DNA of 64,000 bases from contig NZ_BCYX01000006.1 in NCBI RefSeq assembly GCF_001598415.1, positions 62,001-126,000 of the forward strand, given 5' to 3'. The notes beneath the pieces were generated by a model. The model saw only the letters and a program-made list of their open reading frames with translations, did not search any database and was not told the DNA's origin. Each line of letters begins with the position of its first letter. Within the stretch, counting starts at the first letter, position 1. This document shows, in pieces, positions 17,536 to 26,567 of the stretch. The DNA is from Sphingomonas mali NBRC 15500 (GTDB lineage: Bacteria > Pseudomonadota > Alphaproteobacteria > Sphingomonadales > Sphingomonadaceae). Position numbers and translations under genes: made by a program.

Positions 17536-18518
17536 CGTCACTCTATGGTAACCTTGCGGCACGGCAGGCTTTTTCCGCCGCGATCGATAGCGGATCGCTG
17601 CACCATGGCTGGATTTTTGCGGGCCCCGAAGGGGTAGGCAAGGCGCGGTTCGCGATGCTTGCGGCACGCCGGCTCCTGGCCGGGCCCGGCCAGCCGGACG
17701 ATTTCGCGGTTCCGCCCGGCGACCGCACACAGCAATTGATCGATGCCGGGTCGCATCCCGATCTCAAGGTGCTGCAGCGGCTGCCGCGCGACGAGAAGAA
17801 GCCCGAACAGGGCTTGGCCAGGAGTATCCGCGTCGATCAGGTGCGCGAGCTTGACCATTTCCTGGGCGTGAAGGCGACCTATTCGGACCGGCGCGTGGTG
17901 GTGATCGATACCGCCGACGATCTCGAACGCCCCGGCGCGTCGAACGCCTTGCTCAAGAATCTCGAGGAACCGCCTGCCGGCACGGTGTTCCTGCTGATCA
18001 GCCACGCGCCCGGCCGCTTGCTGCCGACGATCCGCTCGCGGTGCAGGATGTTGCGATTCGACCCGCTCGACGATGCGGAGATGCGTGCGGCACTCGTCGA
18101 TGCCGGTGTCGCGTCGAACGAGATCGACGAATTGATTCGAGTGGGGCAGGGGTCGCCGGCCCGCGCTTTGGCGATGGCCGGGCTCGATATCCCCGGCCTC
18201 GACAAGGCGCTGGCCGAACTGGCGCAGGGTGATCCCAGCAATGCCGCCCGCGCCGAACTTGCCCGCGCGCTGTCGCTCAAGGCGGCGCAGGAACGGTATG
18301 AAGCGTTCCTGGAGCGCGCGCCGAGTTTCATCGCCGCGGCCGCCCGGACGCGATCGGGTGAGGCATTGCGGACTGCGCTCGATGCGCATGATGCGGCGCG
18401 CAACTTGGCTGCCAGCGCGCTGGGCCTGTCGCTTGATGCACAGGGAACAGTGTTCGAGATGGCGGGGATCGTCGCGCGCCTGGCACTGACCGCGCCACCG
18501 ATAGCAACGCGCCGCTGA
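17532..18518 (+). CDS. holB: DNA polymerase III subunit delta'
   Basis: 328 aa clamp-loader subunit. An AAA+ N-terminal region with a degenerate P-loop (GPEGVGKA), the DTADDLERPGASNALLKNLEEPP sensor region and the SRC motif (TIRSRCRML) match delta'. The zinc-binding Cys cluster of E. coli HolB is not evident, as in other alphaproteobacteria. ATG 17532 overlaps tmk by 4 nt. metG lies 60 bp downstream with its own predicted promoter. Confidence 0.92.
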   Translation: MTSLYGNLAARQAFSAAIDSGSLHHGWIFAGPEGVGKARFAMLAARRLLAGPGQPDDFAVPPGDRTQQLIDAGSHPDLKVLQRLPRDEKKPEQGLARSIRVDQVRELDHFLGVKATYSDRRVVVIDTADDLERPGASNALLKNLEEPPAGTVFLLISHAPGRLLPTIRSRCRMLRFDPLDDAEMRAALVDAGVASNEIDELIRVGQGSPARALAMAGLDIPGLDKALAELAQGDPSNAARAELARALSLKAAQERYEAFLERAPSFIAAAARTRSGEALRTALDAHDAARNLAASALGLSLDAQGTVFEMAGIVARLALTAPPIATRR

Positions 18519-18543
18519 TCGCAGGCGCCCGTCCGGCGGGAGG

Positions 18544-18572
18544 TTCCATCCGCGCCGGACCTGCACTAGAGG
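18544..18572 (+). promoter_or_regulatory. Possible metG promoter
   Basis: TTCCAT (18544-18549), a 17-bp spacer, and TAGAGG (18567-18572) in ACTAGAGG. The -10 box ends 6 nt before ATG 18579, so a transcript from here would have almost no leader. The -35 match is weak. Confidence 0.35.
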
Positions 18573-18578
18573 CAGGGC

Positions 18579-20120
18579 ATGGCCGAACCCTATTATATCA
18601 CGACCGCAATCAGCTATCCCAATGGCCGCCCGCATATCGGCCATGCTTATGAAGCGATCGCCGCCGATGCGATCGCGCGTTATCATCGCCAGGCCGGACG
18701 CGATGTCCGCTTCCAGACTGGCACCGACGAGCATGGCCTCAAGATGGTCCAGACCGCGCGCGATCGCGGCGTCGAAACGCGGGCGCTGGCCGACGAGATG
18801 TCCGGATATTTCAAGGCGATGGATGATCGTCTTAATATATCATACGATCGCTTCATCCGCACCGTCGAAGCCGACCATCACGCCGCTAGCCAGGCGATCT
18901 GGGAAGCCATGGCCGCTGCCGGCGACCTGTATCTCGATCGCTATGCGGGCTGGTATTCGGTCCGCGACGAGGCCTTCTATGACGAAAAGGAACTGGTCGA
19001 GGGGGAAGGGGGCGATAAACTGTCACCCCAGGGCACGCCGGTCGAATGGACCGCGGAGGAAACCTGGTTCTTCCGGCTGAGCAAATACCAGCAGCCCTTG
19101 CTCGATTTCTACGTCGCCAATCCGAACTTCATTCAGCCCGATGCCCGGCGCAACGAGATGATCGCGTTCGTGTCGGGCGGGCTCTCCGACCTGTCGGTCT
19201 CGCGCACCAGCTTCGATTGGGGGGTCAAGGTACCCGGCAGCGACGGCCATGTTATGTACGTCTGGGTCGACGCCTTGACCAACTATCTGACCGGCATCGG
19301 CTATCCGGATCTGGACGGCCCGTTGGGTAAATACTGGCCCGCCGATCTGCATTTGATCGGCAAGGATATCGTGCGATTCCATACTATTTACTGGCCAGCC
19401 TTCCTGATGAGTGCGAATATCGCGCTGCCCAAACAGGTGTTCGGTCACGGCTTCCTGCTCAACCGCGGGGAGAAGATGTCGAAGAGCGTCGGCAATGTGA
19501 CCGACCCGATCGAGCTTGCCGACCGCTTCGGCGTCGATCCGCTGCGCTATTTCCTGTTGCGCGAAGTCAGCTTCGGTCAGGACGGCAGCTATTCGGAAGA
19601 AGCGATCGTCACACGCTGTAACGCTGACTTGGCCAACAACCTCGGCAATCTCGCGCAACGCGGCCTGTCGATCATCGCCAAGAATTGCGACGGACGCGTG
19701 CCCGAGGCCGGCGCAGCGACCGCGGCGGAGGAAGCGCTGGTCGAGAGCGTGAAAGCGGCCGAAGCCGGCATGCATGAAGCCATGGGCGAATTGGCGATCC
19801 ATACCGCGCTCGAGGCGATCTGGTCGGCCGCGCGCGACGCCAACCAATATTTCGCCGACCAGGCGCCGTGGAGCGTGCGCAAGACCGATCCCGCGCGCGC
19901 CGACACGATCCTCTATTACGCTGCTGAAGCCGTGCGGCGGATCGCGATCATGGCGCGCTGGGCGATCCCGGACAGCGCCGACAAATTGCTCGATCTGTTG
20001 GGGCAGGGGACCGACGTGCGCGATTTCGATGCGCTCAACCGGCCGATCGAGGTCGGGACCGCGCTGCCGGCGCCGAGCGGCGTGTTTCCCCGGTTGGAAA
20101 TGGCGGTGGACGCGGCATGA
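18579..20120 (+). CDS. metG: Methionyl-tRNA synthetase
   Basis: 513 aa class I synthetase that charges tRNA-Met. The HIGH motif is PHIGH (18-22), and KMSKS is exact (GEKMSKSVGN). The short form ends after the anticodon-binding domain and lacks the C-terminal tRNA-binding/dimerization domain of longer MetG proteins, as is common in alphaproteobacteria. ATG 18579. The stop overlaps tatD (ATGA at 20117). The metG-tatD-MBL hydrolase order is widely conserved. Confidence 0.96.
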   Translation: MAEPYYITTAISYPNGRPHIGHAYEAIAADAIARYHRQAGRDVRFQTGTDEHGLKMVQTARDRGVETRALADEMSGYFKAMDDRLNISYDRFIRTVEADHHAASQAIWEAMAAAGDLYLDRYAGWYSVRDEAFYDEKELVEGEGGDKLSPQGTPVEWTAEETWFFRLSKYQQPLLDFYVANPNFIQPDARRNEMIAFVSGGLSDLSVSRTSFDWGVKVPGSDGHVMYVWVDALTNYLTGIGYPDLDGPLGKYWPADLHLIGKDIVRFHTIYWPAFLMSANIALPKQVFGHGFLLNRGEKMSKSVGNVTDPIELADRFGVDPLRYFLLREVSFGQDGSYSEEAIVTRCNADLANNLGNLAQRGLSIIAKNCDGRVPEAGAATAAEEALVESVKAAEAGMHEAMGELAIHTALEAIWSAARDANQYFADQAPWSVRKTDPARADTILYYAAEAVRRIAIMARWAIPDSADKLLDLLGQGTDVRDFDALNRPIEVGTALPAPSGVFPRLEMAVDAA

Positions 20121-20896
20121 GGCTCGCCGACAGCCATTGCCACCTCAATTACAAGGGCCTGGCCGAGCACCAGGCCGACGTCCTGCAGCGCGCGCGCGAC
20201 AGCGGAGTCGTGGCGATGCTCAACATCTCGACGCGCGAGCGCGAATGGGATGACGTCATCGCCGTCGCCGAGCGCGAGCCGGACGTCTGGGCGACGATCG
20301 GCGTCCATCCACATGAGGCCGACCAGCATCCCGATGTCGATACGGCCAAGCTGATCGAGCGCGCGGCGCATCCGCGCGTCGTCGGGATCGGCGAGAGCGG
20401 GCTCGATTATTACTACGATCATTCGGACCGCGAGCATCAGCGCGCCAGCTTTCGCGCGCACATCGCTGCCTGCCGCGAAACGCAATTGCCGCTGGTGGTC
20501 CATACCCGCGACGCCGAGGACGATACCGCTCGGATCTTGCGCCAGGAAATGGAGCAGGGGACCTATCCCGGCGTCATCCACTGCTTCACCGCGAGTGGCG
20601 ATTTCGCCGACAAAGCCTTGGAACTTGGCTTTTATATCTCCATTTCCGGGATCGTGACGTTCAAGAATGCCAAGGATCTGCAGGAGACGGCGGCGCGACT
20701 GCCGCGTGAGCGCTTGCTGATCGAAACCGACGCGCCGTTCCTCGCCCCCGTCCCGCATCGCGGCAAGACCGGCGAGCCCGCTTTTGTCGCCGATACCTGC
20801 CGCTTCCTGGCGCAATTGCGTGGCGAGGATGCTGACGAGTTGGCCGACGCGACGCGCGCCAATTTCCACCGCCTGTTCGCCAAGACGCTGGCGTGA
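20117..20896 (+). CDS. tatD: TatD family metal-dependent hydrolase
   Basis: 259 aa TIM-barrel hydrolase. Metal ligands are visible in the N-terminal DSHCHL, the central GESGLDYYY, VHTRDAEDD and IHCFT, and the C-terminal IETDAPFLAP motif. TatD proteins are 3'-5' DNA/RNA exonucleases or deoxyribonucleases with roles in DNA repair and turnover; the in vivo substrate here is not certain. The gene overlaps metG (ATGA) and the next gene (GTGA), so the four genes from metG to the aspartic protease form one tightly packed unit. Confidence 0.92.
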   Translation: MRLADSHCHLNYKGLAEHQADVLQRARDSGVVAMLNISTREREWDDVIAVAEREPDVWATIGVHPHEADQHPDVDTAKLIERAAHPRVVGIGESGLDYYYDHSDREHQRASFRAHIAACRETQLPLVVHTRDAEDDTARILRQEMEQGTYPGVIHCFTASGDFADKALELGFYISISGIVTFKNAKDLQETAARLPRERLLIETDAPFLAPVPHRGKTGEPAFVADTCRFLAQLRGEDADELADATRANFHRLFAKTLA

Positions 20897-21663
20897 AGGT
20901 TCGTATCCTCGGCTCGGGAACGTCGTCGGGGGTGCCGCGGATCGGCAATGACTGGGGTGCGTGCGATCCGGCCGAGCCCAAAAACCGCCGCCGCCGCGTC
21001 TCGATCCTGGTCGAAACCGCGACCACGCGTATCTTGGTCGATACCGGACCCGATTTGCGCGAACAATTGCTCTCGGCGAACGTCGATCAGGTCGACGCGG
21101 TCATCTGGACTCACGATCATGCCGACCACACGCACGGCATCGACGACCTGCGCCAGCTGTTCCACGCTGCCGGACGGCCTATCCGTGGGCTCGCACGACC
21201 GTCGACGGGCGCGGTACTGACCGAGCGCTTCGGCTATGTCTTTGCCGGGCGCGACGGCTATCCTTCGACCGTTTCACTCGAGCCGCTGCCGGATCGGCTA
21301 ACGCTCGGCGACGTGTCGATCAGCGTCACCGATCAACCGCATGGTACGATCCACTCGGCCGGACTGCGCTTCGAGGCTGATGGCGGTGCGATCGGATATG
21401 CCACCGATTTCAATGTCATGACCGATGATATGCGCGCTCTGTATCAAGATCTCGACGCGTGGATCGTCGATGCGCTGCGACGCCAGCCGCATCCGAGCCA
21501 TCCGAATCTCGCCGAGGCACTGGCCTGGATCGAGGAGCTTCGCCCGAAACGGGCTGCGCTGACGCATCTCGATCAGTCGATGGATTATGCGACCTTGCTC
21601 GCCGAACTCCCCAAAGGAGTCGAACCGGCCTATGACGGGCTCGAAGTCGAGGTGGCGCGATGA
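20893..21663 (+). CDS. MBL-fold metallo-hydrolase (PhnP-like)
   Basis: 256 aa metallo-beta-lactamase fold protein. The zinc signature HDHADHTHG (about residue 75) and later metal ligands (DQPHGTIHS, YATDF, ALRRQPHPSH, LTHLDQSMDY) match the PhnP / YcbX-type cyclic phosphodiesterase group. A cluster near the N-terminus (SGTSSGVPRIGNDWGACDP) also fits. PhnP hydrolyses cyclic phosphodiesters in phosphonate use, but no phn genes are near, so the substrate is open. Starts at GTG 20893 within the tatD stop. Confidence 0.85.
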   Translation: MKVRILGSGTSSGVPRIGNDWGACDPAEPKNRRRRVSILVETATTRILVDTGPDLREQLLSANVDQVDAVIWTHDHADHTHGIDDLRQLFHAAGRPIRGLARPSTGAVLTERFGYVFAGRDGYPSTVSLEPLPDRLTLGDVSISVTDQPHGTIHSAGLRFEADGGAIGYATDFNVMTDDMRALYQDLDAWIVDALRRQPHPSHPNLAEALAWIEELRPKRAALTHLDQSMDYATLLAELPKGVEPAYDGLEVEVAR

Positions 21664-22262
21664 GCGATACGACCGGAAACGTGATTTTCTACGTGTTGCT
21701 GCTCGTGCTCCCGTTGTCGGCGCTGTTGGCGCGCCGCATGCCGCTGGGCCGCGTTGCCGTCATGGCGCTGGCCTGGATTGGCATCTTCGCCACCGGCCTG
21801 ATCGTGGTCGCGATCGTCAACCAGAACCAGTGGCTGGTCTCCGGCACGCGCGCCTTGTTCTACGGACCCGATCAGTCGGTGGTCGGCAGCGAAGTCCGCA
21901 TCCCGATGGCCGATGACGGCCATTTCTGGGCACGCGCGACGATCAACGGCGTCGAGCGCGTCATGCTGGTCGACAGCGGCGCGACCGTGACCGCGCTGTC
22001 CACGACGACCGCGGCAGACGCGAGGATCGATCTCGACGGCATGGCGCCGCCGGCGATCGTGTCGACCGCCAATGGCAGCGTGACGGGCAAGTCGGCGAAG
22101 ATCGCAAAGCTCAAGGTCGGTGGGATCACCGCGACCGACTTGTCGACGATCGTCGCGCCGGAATTCGGCGATCAAGACGTGCTGGGGATGAATTTCCTGT
22201 CGCGGCTGAAATCCTGGCGGGTGGAGGGCAAGACGCTGATCCTCACCCCAAACTCCAAGTGA
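21660..22262 (+). CDS. Membrane-anchored retropepsin-like aspartic protease
   Basis: 200 aa. Two N-terminal membrane segments (about 8-26 and 33-53) are followed by a clan AA aspartic protease domain with one DSGAT motif (D105-S-G-A-T109), so it would be active as a dimer, like retropepsins. The C-terminal GMNFLSRL and the final WRVEGKTLILTP segment match the TIGR02281-type family, which is common in alphaproteobacteria. Its substrate is unknown. ATG 21660 overlaps the previous stop (ATGA). It ends the metG operon. Confidence 0.85.
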   Translation: MSDTTGNVIFYVLLLVLPLSALLARRMPLGRVAVMALAWIGIFATGLIVVAIVNQNQWLVSGTRALFYGPDQSVVGSEVRIPMADDGHFWARATINGVERVMLVDSGATVTALSTTTAADARIDLDGMAPPAIVSTANGSVTGKSAKIAKLKVGGITATDLSTIVAPEFGDQDVLGMNFLSRLKSWRVEGKTLILTPNSK

Positions 22263-22269
22263 GTTTTAC

Positions 22270-22319
22270 ATAATGTATATTATCAATCTTAAGGATGACC
22301 GACAGGGGGGATCCCCCCT
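22270..22319 (+). promoter_or_regulatory. Two palindromes in the mazG leader
   Basis: The 60-bp gap before mazG holds ATAAT-GTAT-ATTAT (22270-22283), an AT-rich dyad in a GC-rich genome, and a perfect 16-bp palindrome AGGGGGGATCCCCCCT (22304-22319) that ends 3 nt before the ATG. The second includes the only purine-rich, Shine-Dalgarno-like run, so a hairpin there would hide the ribosome-binding site. Confidence 0.45.
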
Positions 22320-22322
22320 CGC

Positions 22323-23078
22323 ATGAGCGCGACCGATATCGATCGTCTCGTGGCAATCATGGCGCGGCTGCGCGATCCGGTGAGCGGCTGCGAATGGGAC
22401 ACGGTCCAGACATTCTCGACGATCGCGCCGTACACGATCGAGGAAGCCTATGAAGTCGCCGACGCGATCGAGCGCGCCGATATGGCCGACCTCAAGGACG
22501 AACTCGGCGATCTGCTGCTCCAGGTCGTGTTCCACGCGCGCATGGCCGAGGAAGTCGGCGATTTCGCGCTCAAGGACGTCGTCGCGGCGATCTGTGACAA
22601 GATGGAACGTCGGCATCCGCACATCTTTGGCGATGCGCTCGAGGGCGGCCATTACCTCTGGGAACAAATCAAGGCCGCGGAGCGGGGGGCCAAGGGCGCC
22701 GAGAGCGCGCTCGACGGGGTCGCGATCGGCCTCCCCGCTTTGCTCCGAGCCGAAAAGCTCCAGAAACGAGCAGCGCGCACCGGCTTCGACTGGCCCGATG
22801 CGAGCGGCCCGCGCGCCAAGATCGACGAGGAACTGGCCGAGGTCGAAACCGCCGCCAGCGACGCCGAGCGTGAGGAAGAAGTCGGCGACCTGCTGTTCGC
22901 GGTGGTCAATTGGGCGCGCAAGCTGGGCATCGACCCGGAAGCTGCGTTGCGGACGGCCAACGCCAAATTCGAACGCCGATTCAAGGCGATGGAAGCCGCG
23001 GATGAGAGGTTTTCCGAACGCAGTCTCGAGCAGCAGGAAGCGCTTTGGCTGGCAGCAAAGGCTCGTGAGCGCGCCTGA
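22323..23078 (+). CDS. mazG: Nucleoside triphosphate pyrophosphohydrolase MazG
   Basis: 251 aa all-alpha NTP pyrophosphatase with two MazG repeats (about 10-120 and 150-240). It hydrolyses NTPs to NMP and PPi, cleaning aberrant nucleotides and influencing (p)ppGpp-dependent stress. The paired acidic metal-binding motifs EELGDLLLQVVFHA-type (DELGDLL) and EEVGDLLFAVVNWARK are both seen. It begins at ATG 22323 just after the palindromic leader. It stands alone, convergent with hflX across a REP element. Confidence 0.94.
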   Translation: MSATDIDRLVAIMARLRDPVSGCEWDTVQTFSTIAPYTIEEAYEVADAIERADMADLKDELGDLLLQVVFHARMAEEVGDFALKDVVAAICDKMERRHPHIFGDALEGGHYLWEQIKAAERGAKGAESALDGVAIGLPALLRAEKLQKRAARTGFDWPDASGPRAKIDEELAEVETAASDAEREEEVGDLLFAVVNWARKLGIDPEAALRTANAKFERRFKAMEAADERFSERSLEQQEALWLAAKARERA

Positions 23079-23116
23079 TCGTTCTCAACCTCCGCGCTTC
23101 CCCGGCATCTTTACGC

Positions 23117-23212
23117 TTCCCCGGCGAAGGCCGGGGCCCAGTATCGACGACGCGGAGACGGCATTCCGCCATTGAGATCTCATAGCGACTGGGCCCCGGC
23201 CTTCGCCGGGGA
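23117..23212. repeat. Paired REP-like palindromes between mazG and hflX
   Basis: Two oppositely oriented copies of one sequence form a 24-bp inverted repeat. The left copy (about 23117-23142) has the core CCCCGGCGAAGGCCGGGG and the right copy (23188-23212) has CCCCGGCCTTCGCCGGGG. Each is also a hairpin by itself. The placement between convergent genes suggests a bidirectional terminator or BIME-like unit. Confidence 0.75.
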
Positions 23213-23256
23213 GGCGTTGGCTCGGTTGCATCGGATCAAGGTTCAGCGCTCAGCGC

Positions 23257-24543
23257 TCAACGTTGCTGGAATCGCTCGTAATCGCGCGGCGCCATGCGGA
23301 CGTCATAGTTGGCTCGATCGCCCTCGACCTCCTGCCCCAGCACTTCACCATGTTGGTGGAGCCACGCGGCCCCCGCGCCATCGGCGGCATCGAGCGTGAT
23401 CGAATAGCGACGATGCCCGACGGTCAGCATCACTGCCACCTCGCGCTTCAATTCCTCGACCCCTTCCCCGCTCATCGCCGAGATCGCGACGACGTCGTCG
23501 CGGCGCGCGGCCTCGGCCAGTGCGTCCTCGTGCTCTTCGCCGTCGAGCAGGTCGATCTTGTTCCATGCCTCGAACCGCGGGGTCGTGTCGGCCACGCCGA
23601 TCTCGCGCAGCACTTCCTCGACATCGGCGCGCTGCGCCTCGGTATCGGGATGCGCGATGTCGCGGACATGGATCAGCAGGTCAGCCGAGACCACTTCCTC
23701 CAAGGTCGCCTTGAACGCGGCGACGAGTTGGGTCGGGAGTTCGGAGACGAATCCCACTGTGTCGGACAGGATCGCCTTGTCGATTCCCGGTAATTGGATT
23801 TGCCGCAGCGTGGGATCAAGTGTCGCGAACAACAGGTTTTCCGCCATGACGTCAGCGCCGGTCAGGCGATTGAAAAGCGTAGATTTTCCTGCGTTGGTAT
23901 AGCCGACCAGCGCGATCACCGGCCAGGGCGCGCGCTGGCGCCGATCGCGATGCAGTCCCCGCGTGCGGCTGACTTGCTCGAGCTCCTTGCGCAGCCGTGC
24001 CATGCGGTCGCGGATCAGGCGGCGGTCGGCCTCGATCTGGGTTTCGCCGGGGCCGCCGAGGAAGCCAAAGCCGCCGCGCTGGCGCTCGAGGTGAGTCCAG
24101 CTGCGCACCAGCCGGCCGGCCTGATAATCGAGATGCGCGAGTTCGACCTGCAATCGCCCTTCGGCGGTCGCGGCGCGCTCGCCGAATATCTCGAGGATCA
24201 GCCCGGTGCGGTCGATCACCTTGCACTCGAGCGCCGTTTCCAAATTACGCTGCTGCACCGGCGTCAGGCTGGCGTCGAACACAACGAGCTGCGCATCCTC
24301 CATCCGGACTTGCGCAGCGAGCTGTTCGACCTGCCCTGACCCTATCAGCGTCGCGGGTTTGGGCTGGCGGACGCGATAGGCGATCTTTTCAGCGACCTCG
24401 ACGCCGATGGCCGCGGCAAGCCCCGCCGTCTCCGCGAGCCGGGCATCGGCATCGCGGCTGGCATTGCCCTGGTCGGGCAACACGACGATCGCCCGTGCAC
24501 CACGGGCGAATTCATCGCGATCGCGTTCAAATCCTGTGGTCAA
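23257..24543 (-). CDS. hflX: Ribosome-associated GTPase HflX
   Basis: 428 aa. An N-terminal HflX domain and coiled region precede a G domain with the P-loop [22 protein letters not shown] (G3) and NKIDLL (G4). HflX splits stalled or hibernating 70S ribosomes under stress. It starts at TTG 24543, overlapping the hfq stop (TTGA), so expression is coupled to hfq. hfq-hflX adjacency is a classical arrangement. The [13 protein letters not shown] signature is intact. Confidence 0.94.
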   Translation of the reverse strand: MTTGFERDRDEFARGARAIVVLPDQGNASRDADARLAETAGLAAAIGVEVAEKIAYRVRQPKPATLIGSGQVEQLAAQVRMEDAQLVVFDASLTPVQQRNLETALECKVIDRTGLILEIFGERAATAEGRLQVELAHLDYQAGRLVRSWTHLERQRGGFGFLGGPGETQIEADRRLIRDRMARLRKELEQVSRTRGLHRDRRQRAPWPVIALVGYTNAGKSTLFNRLTGADVMAENLLFATLDPTLRQIQLPGIDKAILSDTVGFVSELPTQLVAAFKATLEEVVSADLLIHVRDIAHPDTEAQRADVEEVLREIGVADTTPRFEAWNKIDLLDGEEHEDALAEAARRDDVVAISAMSGEGVEELKREVAVMLTVGHRRYSITLDAADGAGAAWLHQHGEVLGQEVEGDRANYDVRMAPRDYERFQQR

Positions 24544-25031
24544 TCCTCGTCAGAACCGTTTGATTCTTCAGCAAGATTCAGCGGACGCGCCGGCTGAATC
24601 GTCGATACGGCATGTTTGTATACCAGCTGCGCCATGCCTTCGCGCTCGAGCAGCATGCAGAAGAGGTCGAACGCCGCGATATGCCCCTGGAGCATGACGC
24701 CATTGACCAGGAACATCGTCACGCTGTCTTCCGACTTGCGCACCGCGTTGAGGAAAATTTCCTGCAATAGCGGCGACTTCTTGGGATCAGCGCTGATCGC
24801 ATCGGTGATCGCCGCGATGTCGATCGGGTTCGACGGCATGATCGTCGAGATGGCATGTTTGTAGATCAGCTGCGACTGACCGTCGCGGCGGAGCAGGACG
24901 GAGAAATTGTCGAACCAGGTAACGATGCCCTGAAGCTTCACGCCCTTGACCAGGAACATGGTCACCGGAGTCTTCGATTTGCGGAGAGCGTTCAGGAACA
25001 GGTCCTGGAGCGAAGTCTGTTTGTCGGCCAT
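24540..25031 (-). CDS. hfq: RNA chaperone Hfq with two tandem Sm domains
   Basis: 163 aa instead of the usual 75-100. Two complete Hfq domains lie head to tail: domain 1 (about 5-71, Sm2 motif YKHAIST with Y57-K58-H59) and domain 2 (about 84-150, YKHAVST with Y138-K139-H140), joined by a short linker, then an acidic tail ending SDED. Hfq binds sRNAs and mRNAs and controls their pairing and stability. The copies are not equal: domain 1 keeps D10 and K32, domain 2 has E91 and M113. ATG 25031 follows AAGGA. A longer frame to 25103 has no such start. It sits between ntrX and hflX. Confidence 0.95.
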   Translation of the reverse strand: MADKQTSLQDLFLNALRKSKTPVTMFLVKGVKLQGIVTWFDNFSVLLRRDGQSQLIYKHAISTIMPSNPIDIAAITDAISADPKKSPLLQEIFLNAVRKSEDSVTMFLVNGVMLQGHIAAFDLFCMLLEREGMAQLVYKHAVSTIQPARPLNLAEESNGSDED

Positions 25032-25122
25032 ATGGCGATCCTTGGTCTTGGCGGGCCTTGACCCGCATGGCGCCGTTCTCTGGCGTCTGAAACGCATGCC
25101 CACGCGGCACGCGCGGTCCGTT

Positions 25123-25151
25123 ATATAGGTGAGGCCCCGCCCCTACGTCCA
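25123..25151 (-). promoter_or_regulatory. Predicted hfq promoter
   Basis: On the minus strand TGGACG (25151-25146), a 17-bp spacer, and CTATAT (25128-25123), the alphaproteobacterial -10 consensus. Transcription would start near 25116, leaving a leader of about 85 nt before the hfq ATG. The rest of the 165-bp ntrX-hfq gap shows nothing else clear. Confidence 0.55.
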
Positions 25152-25196
25152 GCGCGCTCGCGATACCCCCATGGGACACATAGCGCGCACCGATAT

Positions 25197-26567
25197 CTAT
25201 TCGTCGCGGCTGTCGGTGATCCCCAGCAGCTTGAGCTTGCGGTGCAGCGCCGAGCGCTCCATCCCGATGAAGGTCGCGGTCCGCGAGATATTGCCCGAAA
25301 AGCGCCGGATCTGGACCTTGAGATATTCGCGTTCGAACGTCTCGCGCGCCTCGCGCAACGGTGCGCCCATCATCGCCGAGGCGCCGGCCCCCTCGCCTGC
25401 GCCGCCCAGAACGTCGGCCGGCAACAGGTCGACGTCGATCCGTCCGATGCGATCGCCGGGAGCCAGGATGATCGTTCGCTCGACCACATTCCGAAGCTGG
25501 CGGACATTGCCCGGCCATTCATAGCTTTGCAGCGCCACCATGGCGTCATCGGCGACTTCAGGCGTCGGTACACGGCGCTCGGCGGCATAATGCGCGACGA
25601 AATGGTCGACCAGCGCAGGAATGTCCTCGCGGCGATCGGCCAAAGGCGGGATCGTGACCGGCACGACATTGAGCCGGTAATAGAGGTCCTCACGGAACCG
25701 CCCTTCGGCGATTTCGCCCTGGAGGTCGCGAGCGGTTGCCGAGACGACGCGGACATCGACCTTGACCGTGCGGGTGCCGCCGACCCGGGTAAAGCTCTGA
25801 TCGGTCAGCACGCGCAGGATACGGCCCTGGGTCGCCATTGGCATGTCGGCGATCTCGTCGAGGAACAGGGTCCCGCCATGCGCCTGTTCGAGCAGGCCGG
25901 TACGCACGAGATCGCCCGCTTCCTCGACGCCGAACAGCTCCTCTTCGACCCGCTCGGGGATCATCCGCGCCGCACTGACGACGATGAATGGGCCCTGGGT
26001 CCGCTGGCTCCAGCTGTGCAAGAGGCGCGCGGCAACTTCCTTGCCGACGCCCGCCGATCCCATGATCAGCACGCGGCTGCCGGTGCCCGCGACACGCTTG
26101 AGCGTCGCCCGCACCGCGTTGATCGCGGTCGACGTGCCGGTCAGATCGGTGTCGCGTCCGGTCGCGGCGCGCAAGGACGCGACTTCCTGGCGCAATTGCT
26201 CGGTTTCGGTGGCGCGGCCGACCATCAGCAACAGGCGGTCGGCGTTGAAGGGCTTTTCGATGAAATCGACCGCGCCGCGCCGGATCGCGGCGACGGCGGT
26301 ATCGATATTGCCGTGGCCGGAAATGACCAGCACCGGGATCGAGGCGTCGCGCCGCTTGATCTCCTCCAGCAATTCCAGCCCGTCGAGCCGCGATCCCTGC
26401 AGCCAGACGTCGAGCAATACCAGGCTCGGCCGGCGCGTCGCGATCGCTTCCAGCGCGGCGTCGCTGTCGGCGGCGGCGCGCGTCTCATAGCCTTCGTCCT
26501 GCAGGACGCCGGCCACGAGTTCGCGAATGTCTTGCTCGTCGTCGACGACGAGGATGTCCAGGCTCAT
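25197..26567 (-). CDS. ntrX: Response regulator NtrX (AAA+ family)
   Basis: 456 aa: receiver domain (phospho-acceptor D53), AAA+ domain with Walker A GSAGVGKE, and a C-terminal Fis-type helix-turn-helix. The GAFTGA loop used to contact sigma-54 is missing (the region reads EELFGVEEAGDL), as known for NtrX proteins, so it probably works with sigma-70 or as a repressor/activator by direct binding. Its partner is the NtrY kinase just upstream (4-nt overlap). The pair responds to nitrogen, redox or cell-envelope state in alphaproteobacteria. Confidence 0.93.
   Translation of the reverse strand: MSLDILVVDDEQDIRELVAGVLQDEGYETRAAADSDAALEAIATRRPSLVLLDVWLQGSRLDGLELLEEIKRRDASIPVLVISGHGNIDTAVAAIRRGAVDFIEKPFNADRLLLMVGRATETEQLRQEVASLRAATGRDTDLTGTSTAINAVRATLKRVAGTGSRVLIMGSAGVGKEVAARLLHSWSQRTQGPFIVVSAARMIPERVEEELFGVEEAGDLVRTGLLEQAHGGTLFLDEIADMPMATQGRILRVLTDQSFTRVGGTRTVKVDVRVVSATARDLQGEIAEGRFREDLYYRLNVVPVTIPPLADRREDIPALVDHFVAHYAAERRVPTPEVADDAMVALQSYEWPGNVRQLRNVVERTIILAPGDRIGRIDVDLLPADVLGGAGEGAGASAMMGAPLREARETFEREYLKVQIRRFSGNISRTATFIGMERSALHRKLKLLGITDSRDE

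Noticed and set aside
18519..18578. SAM or T-box-type riboswitch before metG
   Set aside because: Only 60 bp separate holB and metG and no conserved riboswitch elements or long leader are present.
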